From assembly GCA_003574885.1 (NCBI GenBank), contig PJFC01000003.1:62001-126000 (forward strand): a DNA stretch of 64,000 bases, in the 5' to 3' direction. The notes under the pieces were generated by a model, which saw only the letters and a program-made list of their open reading frames with translations, did no database searches and was not told the origin of the DNA. The DNA is from Geobacter sp. (GTDB lineage Bacteria; Desulfobacterota; Desulfuromonadia; Geobacterales; Geobacteraceae). This document shows positions 1-10,404 of the stretch, one piece after another. Every line of letters starts with the position of its first letter. The stretch's first letter is position 1. Both the position numbers and the translations under genes were made by a program.

Positions 1-1503
1 GTTTTCCGTATAGCCCTCAATCCTGATAACTTCCAGTCGATCCAGAAGCGGACGGGGAACAGTATGGAGGGAATTCGCCGTAGTGATAAACATGACGCGG
101 GACAAATCGTACTCAACTTCAAGAAAATGATCGGTGAACATGGCATTCTGTTCGGGGTCGAGCACTTCCAGCAACGCAGATGCCGGATCTCCACGAAAAT
201 CGGAGCTCATTTTATCAATCTCATCCAGGAGAAATACGGGATTGTTACTGCCCGTTTTCTTGAGATTCTGAATGATTTTGCCGGGCATTGCTCCAACATA
301 GGTGCGACGATGCCCTCTGATCTCGGCCTCATCCCGAACCCCACCAAGGGACATCTTGACGAAATCACGCCCGGTAGCCGCGGCAATCGAGCGAGCAAGG
401 GATGTTTTTCCGACACCCGGAGGTCCGACCAGACAGATAATCGGCCCCTTTATCTTCTTGACAAGGGAGGTCACCGACAGATATTCAAGGATGCGCTCCT
501 TGACTTTCTCCAGACCGCAATGGTCTGCGTCGAGGACCTTTTCAGCCAGCTCGATATCATTTTTTTCGTCAACACAGGTTCCCCATGGGAGCGATAACAG
601 CCAGTCCACATAGTTTCTCACGACTGCAGCCTCGGCAGACATAGGGGACATAAGCCTGAGTTTCTTCAGTTCCGCCTGCGCCTTCTTCCGTGCCTCGCTG
701 GAGAGATTCAGCTTCTCAATCTTCTTCTCCAGTTCGCTGATTTCCTGCTTGAACTCGTCCTTGGCCCCCAACTCTTTCTGAATGGCGCGCATCTGCTCAT
801 TCAGATAGTACTCGCGCTGGGATTTCTCCATCTGTTTCTTGACCCGTGTACGAATTTTTTTCTCGATCTGAAGGATCTCGATTTCCGATTCCATGAGCGC
901 AAGAAGCTTTTCCAACCGCCGTGCGACGTTTCGCATGGCGAGAAGTTCCTGCTTATCGACAATCTTGAGATTGAGATGGGCAACGAGACTATCCGCCAGC
1001 TGCCCCGGGTCGCTGTTGCCGATCAGGGTTCCCACAATCTCGGTCGGCAGCGACTTGGCAAGTTTGGCGTAGTTCTCGAAGGTTGTCGTCACACTTCGTA
1101 CGAGTGCCTCTACTTCCGATTTAGGGCTTCTTTTCTCCGCAACCTCTTCAACGTCAACGATAAAATAGTCTGCAGACGTCTCATAGGAAACAATGCTCCC
1201 CCGCCGCTTCCCCTCAACCAGAACCTTTACGGTTCCGTCAGGCAGTCTGAGCAACTGAAGTATCTGGCAGATGGTTCCGGACGTGTAGATGTCATCAGCA
1301 GTGGGCTCTTCCGTCCGGGCATTCTTCTGGGTTGCCAGGAAAATCAGCTTGCTGTCGTCCATGGCCGCCTGCAGGGCCTGGATAGATTTTTCCCTGCCAA
1401 CAAAGAGGGGAATCACCATTGAGGGAAAGACAACAATATCTCTTAATGGCAAGAGAGGGAATCTTGCGGGATTCCCTCTCTTGCTGATGCTCATCGATTT
1501 CAT
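1..1503 (-). CDS. lon: ATP-dependent protease Lon (amino-terminal part, cut by window edge)
   Basis: First 501 residues of Lon, the cytoplasmic ATP-dependent protease that degrades damaged and regulatory proteins. The gene runs off the left edge, so the end of the AAA module and the Ser-Lys protease domain lie outside. Visible are the LON substrate-binding domain beginning with [13 protein letters not shown], a long charged helical region, and the ATPase core with Walker [10 protein letters not shown] and Walker B LLDEIDK. I chose the ATG at 1503, which has AGGAC upstream; an ATG three codons later is possible. The start lies 14 bases after clpX, making lon the last gene of a tig-clpP-clpX-lon run. 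Codons 7-19 hold a perfect hairpin, listed separately. Confidence 0.97.
   Translation of the reverse strand, partial: MKSMSISKRGNPARFPLLPLRDIVVFPSMVIPLFVGREKSIQALQAAMDDSKLIFLATQKNARTEEPTADDIYTSGTICQILQLLRLPDGTVKVLVEGKRRGSIVSYETSADYFIVDVEEVAEKRSPKSEVEALVRSVTTTFENYAKLAKSLPTEIVGTLIGNSDPGQLADSLVAHLNLKIVDKQELLAMRNVARRLEKLLALMESEIEILQIEKKIRTRVKKQMEKSQREYYLNEQMRAIQKELGAKDEFKQEISELEKKIEKLNLSSEARKKAQAELKKLRLMSPMSAEAAVVRNYVDWLLSLPWGTCVDEKNDIELAEKVLDADHCGLEKVKERILEYLSVTSLVKKIKGPIICLVGPPGVGKTSLARSIAAATGRDFVKMSLGGVRDEAEIRGHRRTYVGAMPGKIIQNLKKTGSNNPVFLLDEIDKMSSDFRGDPASALLEVLDPEQNAMFTDHFLEVEYDLSRVMFITTANSLHTVPRPLLDRLEVIRIEGYTEN
1449..1484 (-). repeat. Perfect 15-bp inverted repeat at the start of lon
   Basis: Two 15-base arms (1449-1463 and 1470-1484) are exact reverse complements around a 6-base loop. 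In the lon mRNA the hairpin begins about 18 bases after the start codon. It has no U-tract, so it is not a standard intrinsic terminator. It could slow early translation or protect the mRNA end; this is inference. Confidence 0.7.
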
Positions 1504-1517
1504 GTTAAGTCCTGTCA

Positions 1518-2771
1518 TCAGGCGGATTCCGCCACGTTTTCATAGACAATAATCGGCTTTTCCTTGTTGTAGATGACATCATCGTTGATGACAACCTCTT
1601 TCACCATGGTCTGGGAAGGGATGTCGTACATGATGTCAAGCATGGCATTTTCAAGGATGGAACGCAGTCCGCGCGCACCCGTCTTCCGCTTCAGGGCTTC
1701 CCGGGCAATGGCGACCAGTGATCCGTCAGTGAACTTGAGCTTTACGTGCTCCATCTCGAAAAGCTTCTGGTACTGTTTCACCAGGGCATTTTTCGGCTCC
1801 TTAAGAATCTGTACCATGGCGTCTTCACCCAACTCACTCAAGGTGGCAAGAACAGGCAGACGACCGATGAATTCCGGGATAAAACCATACCTGAGCAAAT
1901 CTTCCGGAGTCGCTTCCGCCAACAGTTCACCGGCCCGCTTCTCGATCTTTTTCTTCACATCAGCGCCAAAGCCAAGGGTCTTAACTCCGATCCGCTGTTG
2001 AATCACGTTGTCCAGACCGGCGAACGCCCCACCGCAAATGAAGAGTATATTGGTTGTGTCTACCTTGAGAAACTCCTGCTGGGGATGCTTGCGGCCGCCT
2101 TTGGGGGGCACACTCGCAACGGTCCCTTCGATGATTTTCAGGAGCGCCTGCTGGACCCCTTCACCGGATACATCGCGGGTTATGGAGGGAGAGTCGGACT
2201 TACGGGCTATCTTGTCGATCTCATCGATGTAGATGATCCCCTTCTGGGCACGTTCCACATCGTAATCCGCTGCCTGCAGAAGATTGAGGATGATATTTTC
2301 CACATCCTCACCGACGTAACCGGCCTCGGTGAGATTGGTGGCATCCGCCATGGCAAACGGGACCTTGAGGATCCTGGCCAGAGTCTGTGCAAGAAGGGTT
2401 TTCCCTGAACCAGTGGGGCCGAGCAGCAGGATGTTACTCTTGTGCATCTCCACATCGCCCGGCTTCCCCATAGCCTCGATGCGTTTGTAATGATTGTAGA
2501 CGGCTACGGCAAGGATCTTCTTGGCACGCTCCTGACCGATAACGTACTCGTCCAGGACCTCCTTGACCTCCTGGGGCTTGGGGAGCTTGCGTACGTCCGG
2601 CCCCATGGCCTCCTCGAGCTTGGTCTCTTCGGCAATAATGTCATTACAGAGCTCAATACATTCATCGCAGATATAGACCGTCGGGCCGGCGATCAATTTC
2701 TTGACTTCGTCCTGACTTTTACCGCAAAAAGAACAGATCAGATTATCGGATCTATCGTCTCTTCTGCTCAC
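1518..2771 (-). CDS. clpX: ATP-dependent Clp protease ATP-binding subunit ClpX
   Basis: Hexameric AAA+ unfoldase that selects tagged substrates and feeds them to ClpP. The 417-residue length is typical. The amino terminus carries the zinc-binding domain with two Cys pairs (CSFCGKS and CDECIELC). Walker A GPTGSGKT lies near residue 120, followed by Walker [12 protein letters not shown] and the [13 protein letters not shown] region, which contains the IGR-type sequence expected near the ClpP-contact loop. The start overlaps the clpP stop by four bases (ATGA), so translation is probably coupled. lon follows 14 bases after the stop. Nothing unusual is seen. Confidence 0.98.
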   Translation of the reverse strand: MSRRDDRSDNLICSFCGKSQDEVKKLIAGPTVYICDECIELCNDIIAEETKLEEAMGPDVRKLPKPQEVKEVLDEYVIGQERAKKILAVAVYNHYKRIEAMGKPGDVEMHKSNILLLGPTGSGKTLLAQTLARILKVPFAMADATNLTEAGYVGEDVENIILNLLQAADYDVERAQKGIIYIDEIDKIARKSDSPSITRDVSGEGVQQALLKIIEGTVASVPPKGGRKHPQQEFLKVDTTNILFICGGAFAGLDNVIQQRIGVKTLGFGADVKKKIEKRAGELLAEATPEDLLRYGFIPEFIGRLPVLATLSELGEDAMVQILKEPKNALVKQYQKLFEMEHVKLKFTDGSLVAIAREALKRKTGARGLRSILENAMLDIMYDIPSQTMVKEVVINDDVIYNKEKPIIVYENVAESA

Positions 2772-3367
2772 CGGGGGCCTCCCGTAAGGGTATTTCTCTC
2801 AATTATTGAGTCTATGATACCATAGTTACGGGCGTCTTCTCCAGACATAAAATAATCACGTTCCGTATCAGCTTCCACCTTCTCCAGCGACTGCCCGCAG
2901 TGAGAAGCGAGTATCTGGTTCAGCGACTTTTTCATACGGAGTATTTCCTGGGCATGGATGTGAATATCGGTCGCCTGTCCCTGGAACCCTCCCAGCGGCT
3001 GGTGTATCATGATGCGGGAATTGGTCAGGCTGAAACGTTTACCCTTCTCACCGCCGGAGAGTAGAAGAGCAGCCATGGAGGCGGCTTGACCAACGCAAAT
3101 CGTTGATACTGGCGCCTTGATGTACTGCATGGTATCGTAGATGGCCATCCCCGAGGTAACCACCCCTCCGGGGGAATTGATATAGAGATGAATGTCCTTG
3201 TCCGGGTCCTCCGCTTCGAGGAAAAGGAGTTGGGCAACGATAAGGTTCGACAGGTTATCGTCGATTTCACCGCCGAGAAAAACAATACGGTCTTTCAACA
3301 GGCGCGAATAGATATCGTAAGAGCGCTCGCCCCGGCCGGTCTGCTCAACTACAATGGGTACCAGCAT
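2768..3367 (-). CDS. clpP: ATP-dependent Clp protease proteolytic subunit ClpP
   Basis: Serine protease subunit that forms the two-ring chamber served by ClpX. At 199 residues it has the usual size. The nucleophile Ser lies in [11 protein letters not shown] and the catalytic His in MIHQPLGG; the Asp lies further on. The amino terminus [18 protein letters not shown] is the usual mature-like start, with little or no propeptide. It sits 14 bases after tig and overlaps clpX by four bases. Confidence 0.98.
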   Translation of the reverse strand: MLVPIVVEQTGRGERSYDIYSRLLKDRIVFLGGEIDDNLSNLIVAQLLFLEAEDPDKDIHLYINSPGGVVTSGMAIYDTMQYIKAPVSTICVGQAASMAALLLSGGEKGKRFSLTNSRIMIHQPLGGFQGQATDIHIHAQEILRMKKSLNQILASHCGQSLEKVEADTERDYFMSGEDARNYGIIDSIIERNTLTGGPR

Positions 3368-3381
3368 TTCGCCTCCGCGCG

Positions 3382-4680
3382 TTAAATTTCGCCCTTGTCT
3401 ACTTCAGTAACGTTCGCTTTTTCGAGCAGAAATTCTATTGTCAGGTCTTCCTTTATCTGTGCAACAAGATTATCCAACGCCTGCTGGTTCTGCTGATAAT
3501 AAGCATTGATCCGTTCGAAAGGCTGTCCGTTTTCCTCAGAGAGCTTTCTCAACCGGGCTTCTACATCGGCTTCACCGACGGTGATCTTCTCCTTGCCGGA
3601 CAGTGCATCCAGAAGCAGAGAGCCTTTTACCTGCTGCTCAGCGACGCTCTTGAACTGGACTTTGTAACTCTCGTCATCAAGTCCCATGATCGCCAGTGAC
3701 ATCTTCTGGCTGGCCAAGCGCCGCTTAGTGCTCTCCAGCATCATATCGAGCTGCCGCACAACCATTGACTCGGGCACCTCGACATCATTCTTTTCGATAA
3801 GCGCCTTTACCAGTCTGTCCCGCAGATCGGCATCAATCCTTTCCTTCTCACGCTGGTCATGAATTTCTGCAAGTTTTGCCTTTAAATCCGCCAGAGTCTC
3901 GAACTCACCGAACTGCTTGGCAAACTCATCGTCGAGAGGAGGGAGTTCCTTCTCCTTGATCTCCTTGATCTTGATCGCAAAGGTCACCTCTTTGCCAGCC
4001 AGTTCTGCACTTCCGTAATCCGCCGGGAAAGTAACAGCGATCTCCTTCTCCGTACCGGCTTCCAAGCCGACCAGTTGCTCCTCGAAACCGGGGATAAAAC
4101 GGCCTGAACCGAGTTCCAGCACGTGGTCAGTAGCTTCTCCGCCATCAAAGGGGACTCCGTCAAGGAACCCCTTGAAATCGATGGTCACGAAATCGCCCTG
4201 AGCAGCGGGCCTTCCCGTTACCGGCTCCAACTGAGCCATCCCTTCGCGCATTTCATCAAGGCGTTTTCCGATGATCGCCTCATCCCGAACGTATTTTTCC
4301 TTCTTCAACGAAAGACCGATATAGTCCTTCACGTCGATATCAGGAAAGACTTCTACCGTCGCGGAATACTTGAACGATTCCCCTTTTTTCAGCACATCGG
4401 TATCTATGGTTGGGTGGGACACCGGGTAAATCTTATGCTCTTTCAAGGTGCTGAAATAGGTGTCGTTGAACAGACTCTTAAGGACATCGTCTGCCATCTT
4501 GTCACTGTAATGCTTTTCCAGCATCGCCTGGGGGACTTTCCCTTTCCGGAACCCTTTTATGGCTGCATGCTTTCGGATTTCATCATAGGCCTTCTCAATT
4601 TCCGCGGCTACACGGTCAGCGGGAATTTCAAAACTGATTTTTTTCTTCACTTTGCTGAGAGCTTCCACGTTAATCTGCAT
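3382..4680 (-). CDS. tig: Trigger factor, ribosome-associated chaperone and prolyl isomerase
   Basis: Trigger factor binds the ribosome exit tunnel and shields nascent chains. Of its 432 residues, the amino-terminal domain carries the ribosome-docking signature GFRKGKVP. The middle FKBP-like isomerase domain shows [20 protein letters not shown] and [13 protein letters not shown], and the rest is the helical carboxy-terminal cradle. GAGG sits 7 bases before the ATG. It is the first protein gene of the tig-clpP-clpX-lon group and lies about 90 bases downstream of tRNA-Leu on the same strand. I found no convincing promoter in that gap, so transcription may come partly from the tRNA unit. Confidence 0.98.
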   Translation of the reverse strand: MQINVEALSKVKKKISFEIPADRVAAEIEKAYDEIRKHAAIKGFRKGKVPQAMLEKHYSDKMADDVLKSLFNDTYFSTLKEHKIYPVSHPTIDTDVLKKGESFKYSATVEVFPDIDVKDYIGLSLKKEKYVRDEAIIGKRLDEMREGMAQLEPVTGRPAAQGDFVTIDFKGFLDGVPFDGGEATDHVLELGSGRFIPGFEEQLVGLEAGTEKEIAVTFPADYGSAELAGKEVTFAIKIKEIKEKELPPLDDEFAKQFGEFETLADLKAKLAEIHDQREKERIDADLRDRLVKALIEKNDVEVPESMVVRQLDMMLESTKRRLASQKMSLAIMGLDDESYKVQFKSVAEQQVKGSLLLDALSGKEKITVGEADVEARLRKLSEENGQPFERINAYYQQNQQALDNLVAQIKEDLTIEFLLEKANVTEVDKGEI

Positions 4681-4773
4681 GTTCGAACCTCACTATAGTA
4701 TTCTGGATTAAATTTGGCCGGTTTGCGGTCGGGCACTCTGCCCATCGGGAACTGCCGGAGGGGAACGGACGGA

Positions 4774-4858
4774 TGGTGCGAGAGAGGGGATTTGAACCCC
4801 TACACCTTTCGGTGCTGGATCCTAAGTCCAGTGCGTCTGCCAGTTCCGCCACTCTCGC
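4774..4858 (-). tRNA. tRNA-Leu (TAG anticodon)
   Basis: An 85-base cloverleaf with CCA encoded. The acceptor arms are GCGAGAG and CTCTCGC, the anticodon loop CTTAGGA gives TAG, the variable arm is long as in class II tRNAs, and the T loop is TTCAAAT. It is the last tRNA of a Pro-Arg-His-Leu cluster and lies beyond a terminator-like hairpin that separates it from tRNA-His. Confidence 0.95.
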
Positions 4859-4880
4859 AAAACCTGCAACGGCATAATAC

Positions 4881-4903
4881 AATAAGCCCCGCTTGAGCGG
4901 GGC
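4881..4903 (-). terminator. Terminator between tRNA-His and tRNA-Leu
   Basis: A 7-bp GC stem (GCCCCGC and GCGGGGC, loop of four) is followed on the minus strand by TTATTGTATT. It probably ends or attenuates the Pro-Arg-His transcript, with partial read-through into tRNA-Leu. Confidence 0.6.
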
Positions 4904-4915
4904 CTGGTGTTTAAA

Positions 4916-4992
4916 TGGGGTGGCTAGTGGGATTCGAACCCACGTATGAACGAGTCACAGTCGTTTGTGTTAACCGCTTCACCATAGCCACC
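4916..4992 (-). tRNA. tRNA-His (GTG anticodon)
   Basis: Includes the extra G at position -1 opposite a discriminator C, the hallmark of tRNA-His, and an encoded CCA. The anticodon loop CTGTGAC gives GTG, and the T loop is TTCGAAT. Confidence 0.96.
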
Positions 4993-5003
4993 ATACTGGG
5001 ATC

Positions 5004-5080
5004 TGGCACGCCTGAGAGGATTCGAACCTCTGACCTACGGCTTAGAAGGCCGTTGCTCTATCCAACTGAGCTACAGGCGC
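5004..5080 (-). tRNA. tRNA-Arg (TCT anticodon)
   Basis: A 77-base cloverleaf with CCA encoded. The anticodon loop CTTCTAA gives TCT, the D loop is AGCTCAGTTGGATAGAGC and the T loop TTCGAAT. Confidence 0.96.
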
Positions 5081-5087
5081 AGAGTTT

Positions 5088-5165
<78 letters not shown>

Positions 5166-5176
5166 AGAAAAATGCA

Positions 5177-5205
5177 TTTATACCATAGGCCCAACAGCCA
5201 TGCAA
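5177..5205 (-). promoter_or_regulatory. Sigma-70 promoter of the tRNA cluster
   Basis: On the minus strand a -35 TTGCAT and a -10 TATAAA are separated by exactly 17 bases. The -10 box lies about 12 bases before tRNA-Pro. Confidence 0.75.
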
Positions 5206-5253
5206 GTGTTTTTATCGCTCAGCATATCTCAGAAAGGACCGGTCAGAGACAGG

Positions 5254-5853
5254 TCACGACCTGTCGTGTGCATGCAGGTAATTCCCCAACTCCTTGAGTG
5301 CCCGCCCCCGATGACTGATACGGTTTTTCAGCTCTAATGGCAATTCGGCGAGCGTTCGCCCGTACTCAGGGACAAGAAACAGGGGATCGTAGCCGAAGCC
5401 ACCGTCGCCCCGGGGAGCATCGAGGATGATCCCCGATAACGTACCGGTGAAGGTACGGCACTCGCCATCGGGTTGACAGAACGCGATCACGCAGTGAAAA
5501 GCGGCGCGGCGCGACTCTCCGGGCAAGCCGTCAAGTTCACGCAGCAACTTGTCGTTATTTGCCCCGTCATCGGCAGCATCACCGGCAAAACGGGCAGAGT
5601 ACACACCCGGGCGCCCGCCGAGTGCATCGACCACCAATCCCGAATCATCGGCAAGTGCCGGCTTACCGGTTGACCGTGCGGCATTTCGTGCCTTCTTTTC
5701 GGCGTTCTCCGCAAAACTGGCCCCATCCTCCTCAACCACCGGAACTCCGGGAAAATCAGCAAAGGAGTAGACCCGGGGCACGATATCATGGAGTAGAGCC
5801 TCGAACTCCCGTAACTTCCCACGGTTGCCCGTCGCCACAAGAAGCTCTTTCAT
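5254..5853 (-). CDS. rdgB: XTP/dITP diphosphatase (RdgB/HAM1 family)
   Basis: Hydrolyses deaminated purine nucleoside triphosphates (XTP, dITP) to monophosphates, keeping them out of nucleic acids. The 199 residues match the family. Recognisable parts are the amino-terminal [11 protein letters not shown], the core [31 protein letters not shown] and the carboxy-terminal [11 protein letters not shown]. Its start overlaps the rph stop by four bases (ATGA). The rph-rdgB pairing is common and supports the assignment. Confidence 0.96.
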   Translation of the reverse strand: MKELLVATGNRGKLREFEALLHDIVPRVYSFADFPGVPVVEEDGASFAENAEKKARNAARSTGKPALADDSGLVVDALGGRPGVYSARFAGDAADDGANNDKLLRELDGLPGESRRAAFHCVIAFCQPDGECRTFTGTLSGIILDAPRGDGGFGYDPLFLVPEYGRTLAELPLELKNRISHRGRALKELGNYLHAHDRS

Positions 5854-6566
5854 CGGCCGAGAACCTCGTTCTGTAGTGCAAACAATTGCCTGATTCCCTG
5901 CTGGGCCAGATCACGCATGGCATCCATCTCGGCAATGGTGAAGGGTGTACCTTCCGCCGTCCCCTGCACCTCGACGAACCGGTCGGAGGAAGTCATGACG
6001 ATGTTCATGTCCACCTCGGCCGATGAATCCTCCAGGTAGTCCAGATCAAGGACGGGAACCCCCGAAACGATGCCGACACTCACCGCGGCCACCGCTTCCT
6101 TAAGGGGGAACCGGGACAGGACACCTTTACCCATCAGCCAGTTAACTGCATCCACGAGCGCCACATACGCTCCGGTTATGGAAGCAGTGCGGGTGCCACC
6201 ATCGGCCTGAATGACATCGCAGTCGATGAGAATGCTCCTCTCTCCGAGAAGCGTCAAATCTGTGACGGCGCGTAGGGAGCGGCCTATCAAACGCTGAATT
6301 TCATGGGTCCGCCCGCCTATTTTACCCTTTGCCGATTCCCGCGATGAACGGGTGTGAGTAGCACGAGGCAGCATGGAATACTCAGCCGTAACCCATCCCC
6401 CCCCCTTCCCTCGCAGGAACGGTGGGACGCTCTCTTCTACCGAAGCCGTGCAGATGACCCTTGTATCGCCGAATTCGACAAGAACAGCTCCCTCGGCATG
6501 TTTCAGAAACTGCCGTGTAATGCGTATCTCCCTGAGGCTTTCAGCCCCTCTTCCATCACGTCTCAT
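5850..6566 (-). CDS. rph: Ribonuclease PH
   Basis: Phosphorolytic 3'-5' exoribonuclease that trims tRNA precursors. The start MRRDGR at 6566 fits the family and is preceded by AGGGAG; the open frame extends 21 codons further upstream without a good ribosome site, so I trimmed it. The sequence shows the PDX fold with [22 protein letters not shown] and the phosphate-site region [19 protein letters not shown]. About 238 residues is normal. It is coupled to rdgB by a four-base overlap. Confidence 0.95.
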   Translation of the reverse strand: MRRDGRGAESLREIRITRQFLKHAEGAVLVEFGDTRVICTASVEESVPPFLRGKGGGWVTAEYSMLPRATHTRSSRESAKGKIGGRTHEIQRLIGRSLRAVTDLTLLGERSILIDCDVIQADGGTRTASITGAYVALVDAVNWLMGKGVLSRFPLKEAVAAVSVGIVSGVPVLDLDYLEDSSAEVDMNIVMTSSDRFVEVQGTAEGTPFTIAEMDAMRDLAQQGIRQLFALQNEVLGR

Positions 6567-6621
6567 AATACTCCCTGTCATCGTAGTCTCTGCCATATAT
6601 ATCCGGAATCCCGACCGCTTG

Positions 6622-7671
6622 TCAACCACGACGCCCGATAAGTTGACGAATCGGCAGTTCGGTCACCCCCAGTCCCTCAAGAAATCTCTTCTTCAAGAGA
6701 TCTTCCATAGCCCTGATGGTAGCCGGTGTCAGGAAAGAGATCTTCACCTTGCCTCCGGCCATCATGCCGTGCCCCCCTGCAACACCATAACCCTCGACCA
6801 GGCACCTGAGAACCTCACCGGCATTTACATCGTTCCGGCTGCTGCGCATGGAGAGGATCAGATCATCATTGTACAGGCCCATGACAAGAACCATCTCAAT
6901 ATCTTCAAGCCTTAGCAGAAAATCTGCCATTTCAGCTACGAGTTCAGGGAAAACCACTGCTCCGAGACACGAAATGAGCACATTCCCGTAAATAGAAGTA
7001 TTGGACAGCGCAGCGCTGACCGTTATGAAATATTCAATTGGTTGTTTCGGATGGGTAATCGAGTTAAGAAGCCTCTTGTTGGTCAGGGGAAAAAGCCGAT
7101 GATACGCCTCACGGTCCGGATCATTGGCCTCTCTCCCAAGGTCCTGGGTTTCGGATTTTATGGCGTAAAAAAGCGCCGTTGCCAATTTCGCTCCCAGGGG
7201 CACGTCCTGAACCTGCAGATATTCATAGAGGATGGTGGCTGTCACACCGTACTCTTCGCGCACATCGACCCAACTGCAACTCCTCGTGGCATCCCTGAGA
7301 GGATGGTGATCAATGACAAGATCCACGCGGGTTCCCGGTGGAAGTGAGTTGTTACCCGTTTCTGGTTGGGTGTCAAGCATGCATACTACCGAAAATTCGG
7401 ACAGTTCCGTTATACCCAGGGGGGTTAGGGGAATGTGCAGTTCCTTTGCCATGGCCAGGTTTTCACTCCGGGCTATCATACCTGAGAAAGTTATGACTGC
7501 TTCCTTATCAAGTTTAGTCAGGAACAGATGGCGCAACGCCATGGCAGAAGCAAGACAATCAGGGTCCGGATTATCATGGACGACAATAGCAATTTTTTCT
7601 TTTCCCCTGACCCAGGCCAACAGTTCATCAGTAAACAGCCTGGTACCATTCCGATCGGCGATTGTTGCCAT
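6622..7671 (-). CDS. DHH-family phosphoesterase (NrnA/c-di-AMP phosphodiesterase-like)
   Basis: DHH/DHHA1 phosphoesterase of about 349 residues. Motifs include [13 protein letters not shown], a [11 protein letters not shown] Asp motif, the name-giving VIDHHPL and the carboxy-terminal GGHGMMAGG of DHHA1. The family includes nanoRNases (NrnA) and c-di-AMP or pApA phosphodiesterases; the sequence alone does not settle the substrate. A diadenylate cyclase (cdaA) is encoded about 10 kb away, so a role in c-di-AMP breakdown is plausible but inferred. I chose the ATG at 7671 because GGAGGGG precedes it; the longer open frame adds 44 residues of unlikely composition. Confidence 0.85.
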   Translation of the reverse strand: MATIADRNGTRLFTDELLAWVRGKEKIAIVVHDNPDPDCLASAMALRHLFLTKLDKEAVITFSGMIARSENLAMAKELHIPLTPLGITELSEFSVVCMLDTQPETGNNSLPPGTRVDLVIDHHPLRDATRSCSWVDVREEYGVTATILYEYLQVQDVPLGAKLATALFYAIKSETQDLGREANDPDREAYHRLFPLTNKRLLNSITHPKQPIEYFITVSAALSNTSIYGNVLISCLGAVVFPELVAEMADFLLRLEDIEMVLVMGLYNDDLILSMRSSRNDVNAGEVLRCLVEGYGVAGGHGMMAGGKVKISFLTPATIRAMEDLLKKRFLEGLGVTELPIRQLIGRRG

Positions 7672-7762
7672 AATGCCCCTCCGTTCCACTGAACCACGAT
7701 AATTGTACCCCATCACCCACACACAACAAGTCCTGGTCATTTTCAATAAACCGCTGCCGCAC

Positions 7763-7797
7763 AAAAAAAGAGGGGGAAGCACCACTTCCCCCTCTTT
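7763..7797 (-). terminator. Intrinsic terminator after the zinc-ribbon gene
   Basis: A 13-bp perfect stem (7767-7779 with 7785-7797) and a 5-base loop are followed on the minus strand by seven T. It lies just downstream of the small gene at 7822-7977 and within 100 bases of the DHH gene start. Confidence 0.88.
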
Positions 7798-7821
7798 CGT
7801 CACTGCTATGTTCAGACCGGC

Positions 7822-7977
7822 CTACCCCAGATAAAGATTCTGGTTCCTGGCCCGGTTGGCAAGTATTGTTGGATCAAGCACCTCACCGCAGCACGTGCAC
7901 TTCCATGCATCGAAGGACCTGACAAAATCATAAAACTTCTCGGCAAACATACGACCTTTACATTTAGGACAATTCAT
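7822..7977 (-). CDS. Small zinc-ribbon protein, function unknown
   Basis: A 51-residue frame too short for many gene callers. It has two Cys pairs, CPKC near the start and CTCC in the middle, as in zinc ribbons, separated by about 23 residues containing aromatic positions. GGTGGGGG lies about 6 bases before the ATG, and a strong terminator follows the stop by 25 bases, so it looks like a real monocistronic gene. Small proteins of this kind often bind nucleic acid or partner proteins, but I do not recognise a specific function. Confidence 0.75.
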   Translation of the reverse strand: MNCPKCKGRMFAEKFYDFVRSFDAWKCTCCGEVLDPTILANRARNQNLYLG

Positions 7978-8127
7978 AACGGTCACCCCCACCTAGGAAA
8001 TATCTGCAATCACAAGTACCGGAGGGTAATTCATCATATGTGCCAAAGCGCATGCTGAAATAAAGATAGTGCCGTTTCGTTGCACTCATTGCCTGTTTAT
8101 TGTTTGATTACGTGCAGTTATACTTTC

Positions 8128-8685
8128 TTAGAAATAGCGCTTTAATGCCTCGACACGTTTTGGCCCGATACCGGGTACTCTTTCGAGGCACTCGACAGCA
8201 CCGAATTCGCCATTTTTATGACGCTCGTCAACAATGCTTTTTGCCAGTTCGGGCCCGACACCCGGCAGAGCATCCCAATCCTCGCAATCCATAAGGTCCG
8301 GGTTTAACGGAATCCCGAGCAGCATCCGCTCCCGCGCGTCCATACTTCCTACCGTTAATCCAGTATGTTCGTTTGCCCCCGGACGAAAGGTCACTATGTC
8401 ACCGGTCTCCATTTTACGAAAAAGCAAGGGATCTCCCCATGAACTGACAGCCGGCCTGGATAGTGTCATATTTATGACGTAGCCTAACGTAGCGCCCTTG
8501 GGAAACTGGTACACTCCCGGCTTCGGCACGTCACCCGCAATGCGCAGAGAAATTGAGGAACCGGGCCTATGCATAAAAGCCACGGAACCCCCTTGTAGGG
8601 GAGTACCGTGGCTTTTATGGAAACACATCACGCAGAAGCCGGCTGAAAGAAGCCAGAGTACAAAGCTTTCGCTTCGTCGGGTCAC
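8128..8685 (-). CDS. ComEA-like helix-hairpin-helix protein with SLBB domain
   Basis: A 185-residue protein with a short hydrophobic amino terminus (about residues 8-22) that may be a signal peptide or anchor. An SLBB-like beta domain follows ([17 protein letters not shown]), then two helix-hairpin-helix motifs ([17 protein letters not shown] and [17 protein letters not shown]). This is the layout of ComEA-type proteins, which bind double-stranded DNA outside the membrane during uptake. The start overlaps the cimA stop by four bases. A strong nested inverted repeat lies inside the coding region at 8572-8619, which is odd. No other competence genes are in the window, so a role in DNA uptake is inference. 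Confidence 0.8.
   Translation of the reverse strand: MTRRSESFVLWLLSAGFCVMCFHKSHGTPLQGGSVAFMHRPGSSISLRIAGDVPKPGVYQFPKGATLGYVINMTLSRPAVSSWGDPLLFRKMETGDIVTFRPGANEHTGLTVGSMDARERMLLGIPLNPDLMDCEDWDALPGVGPELAKSIVDERHKNGEFGAVECLERVPGIGPKRVEALKRYF
8572..8619 (-). repeat. Nested inverted repeat, terminator-like, inside the ComEA-like gene
   Basis: Fourteen-base arms (8572-8585 and 8606-8619) are perfectly complementary and enclose a second CCCC/GGGG stem. Read on the minus strand the outer stem ends in CCGTGGCTTTTATG, which looks like an intrinsic terminator with a short T-run. It would act on transcripts coming from cimA. Confidence 0.65.
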
Positions 8686-10268
8686 TTTTTACCCGCCTCC
8701 CCCTCCTCGCCCTTGTGCAGCTTATATTCGATGCTGTCGATAAGCGCCTGATAGGAGGCGTCGATAATATTGTCGGAAACGCCAACTGTCCCCCAGCGGC
8801 TCTCCTTGTCCCCCGACTCAATGAGTACCCTGGTAGACGATGCAGTACCTTGGCCGGAAGGGAGCACCCGAACCTTGTAGTCGAGGAGTTTTACCTCCTT
8901 GAGCCGTGGATAGAATTTCTCCAACGCCTTCCGGATGGCGTTATCCAGTGCGTTCACCGGACCGCTCCCTTCGGCGGCAGTGTGCTCCACTTTTCCCCCA
9001 ACCCTGACCATGATAGTGGCTTCGGACAACGGTTTCTGGTCTTCGTGCCGCTTCTCGTCGATAACCCGGAACCCGATGACCGAGAAGAACTTGCGGTGGG
9101 TTCCGAGGGCGCGTTTCATGAGCAGTTCAAAGGAGGCTTCCGCACCTTCGAACTGGTACCCGCGGTTTTCCATCTCCTTGATGTTGTCGAGAATATCGAG
9201 GGTGACGGGGTCCTTGCTGTCCAGGTTGATATTGAACTCCTCGGCCTTGGCAAGAATGTTCGAGCGCCCGGAAAGGTCTGAAATGAGCACCCGTGTGGTG
9301 TTCCCCACCAGCTCGGGGCGCATGTGCTCGTAGGTCTCAGGATGGCGCTGGATGGCGCTGACATGGACCCCTCCCTTGTGGGCAAAGGCGGAATTCCCCA
9401 CGTAAGGCTGATGCTTATCGGGGGAAAGATTTGCCAGTTCGTAGACATAGCGTGACAGTTCGCGAAGCTTGCGGAGTTGTTCGGCACTAACGCACTCTTT
9501 CTGCATCTTCTGCTTCAAGGCTGGAATGATCGAACACAGATTGGCATTACCACACCGCTCACCGAAACCGTTGATGGTCCCTTGCACATGAACGATCCCC
9601 AGATCCACGGCATGAAGGGAATTGGCGACGGCACACTCGGAATCGTTATGGGCATGGATGCCGAGGGGTGTCTGGATATGTTTTTTGACATCCTTGATGA
9701 TCTGGGCCAGTTCAAACGGCAACGTGCCGCCATTGGTGTCACAGAGGATGATACAGTCAACCTTGGCCTGCTCGGCCGCCTTGAGGGTCTTTATGGCATA
9801 CTCAGGATCGGCCTTGTACCCGTCAAAGAAATGCTCGGCATCGTAAAAGACTTCCGGAGCATGGGATTTCAAGTACTCCAGGGAGTCGAAGATCAGCTCA
9901 AGGTTTTCTTCAAGAGAAATGCGCAGCGCTTCCCGCACGTGGAAGTCCCAGGTCTTGCCGAAGATGGTAATGGCATCCGGTTCTGCCTGGATCAGGGTCC
10001 GGATGTTCTGATCCTTGTCTGGCGTAATCTTTGCGCGCCTTGTGGAACCGAAGGCGGCGATCTTGGCTTGTGAGAGCTTTTCCTTTTTGATGTCCTTGAA
10101 AAAAGCGACATCCTTCGGATTACTCCCGGGCCAGCCCCCCTCGATGTAGTTGATACCCATCTCATCCAGCTTGTGGGCGATGCGGATCTTGTCTTCCACC
10201 AGAAACGAGATGTCCTCTGCCTGCGTCCCGTCCCGCAATGTCGTATCGTATAATTTTACCAGGCTCAT
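8682..10268 (-). CDS. cimA: Citramalate synthase (CimA type)
   Basis: Condenses pyruvate and acetyl-CoA to (R)-citramalate, the entry to the threonine-independent isoleucine route used by Geobacter. The 528-residue enzyme has the DRE-TIM barrel start [18 protein letters not shown], metal-site [15 protein letters not shown] and the signature [19 protein letters not shown] carboxy-terminal LeuA-type allosteric domain follows, with region [16 protein letters not shown]. The length and DTTLRDGTQ start fit CimA better than LeuA. I chose the ATG at 10268 with AAGGTGA upstream; the longer frame adds 19 residues. It overlaps the ComEA-like gene by four bases. Confidence 0.93.
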   Translation of the reverse strand: MSLVKLYDTTLRDGTQAEDISFLVEDKIRIAHKLDEMGINYIEGGWPGSNPKDVAFFKDIKKEKLSQAKIAAFGSTRRAKITPDKDQNIRTLIQAEPDAITIFGKTWDFHVREALRISLEENLELIFDSLEYLKSHAPEVFYDAEHFFDGYKADPEYAIKTLKAAEQAKVDCIILCDTNGGTLPFELAQIIKDVKKHIQTPLGIHAHNDSECAVANSLHAVDLGIVHVQGTINGFGERCGNANLCSIIPALKQKMQKECVSAEQLRKLRELSRYVYELANLSPDKHQPYVGNSAFAHKGGVHVSAIQRHPETYEHMRPELVGNTTRVLISDLSGRSNILAKAEEFNINLDSKDPVTLDILDNIKEMENRGYQFEGAEASFELLMKRALGTHRKFFSVIGFRVIDEKRHEDQKPLSEATIMVRVGGKVEHTAAEGSGPVNALDNAIRKALEKFYPRLKEVKLLDYKVRVLPSGQGTASSTRVLIESGDKESRWGTVGVSDNIIDASYQALIDSIEYKLHKGEEGEAGKK

Positions 10269-10404
10269 ACATTCACCTTCGATCAGATGGATTTTAGTCC
10301 CAACAACAAGAGGCACAGAGCACAACGTCGGTTAGAATTTCCAACTCGAGTACCCCTGTGCCCCCTGCTTGAGACTAATGGATGAAACAACGGTTTAAAA
10401 GGGA

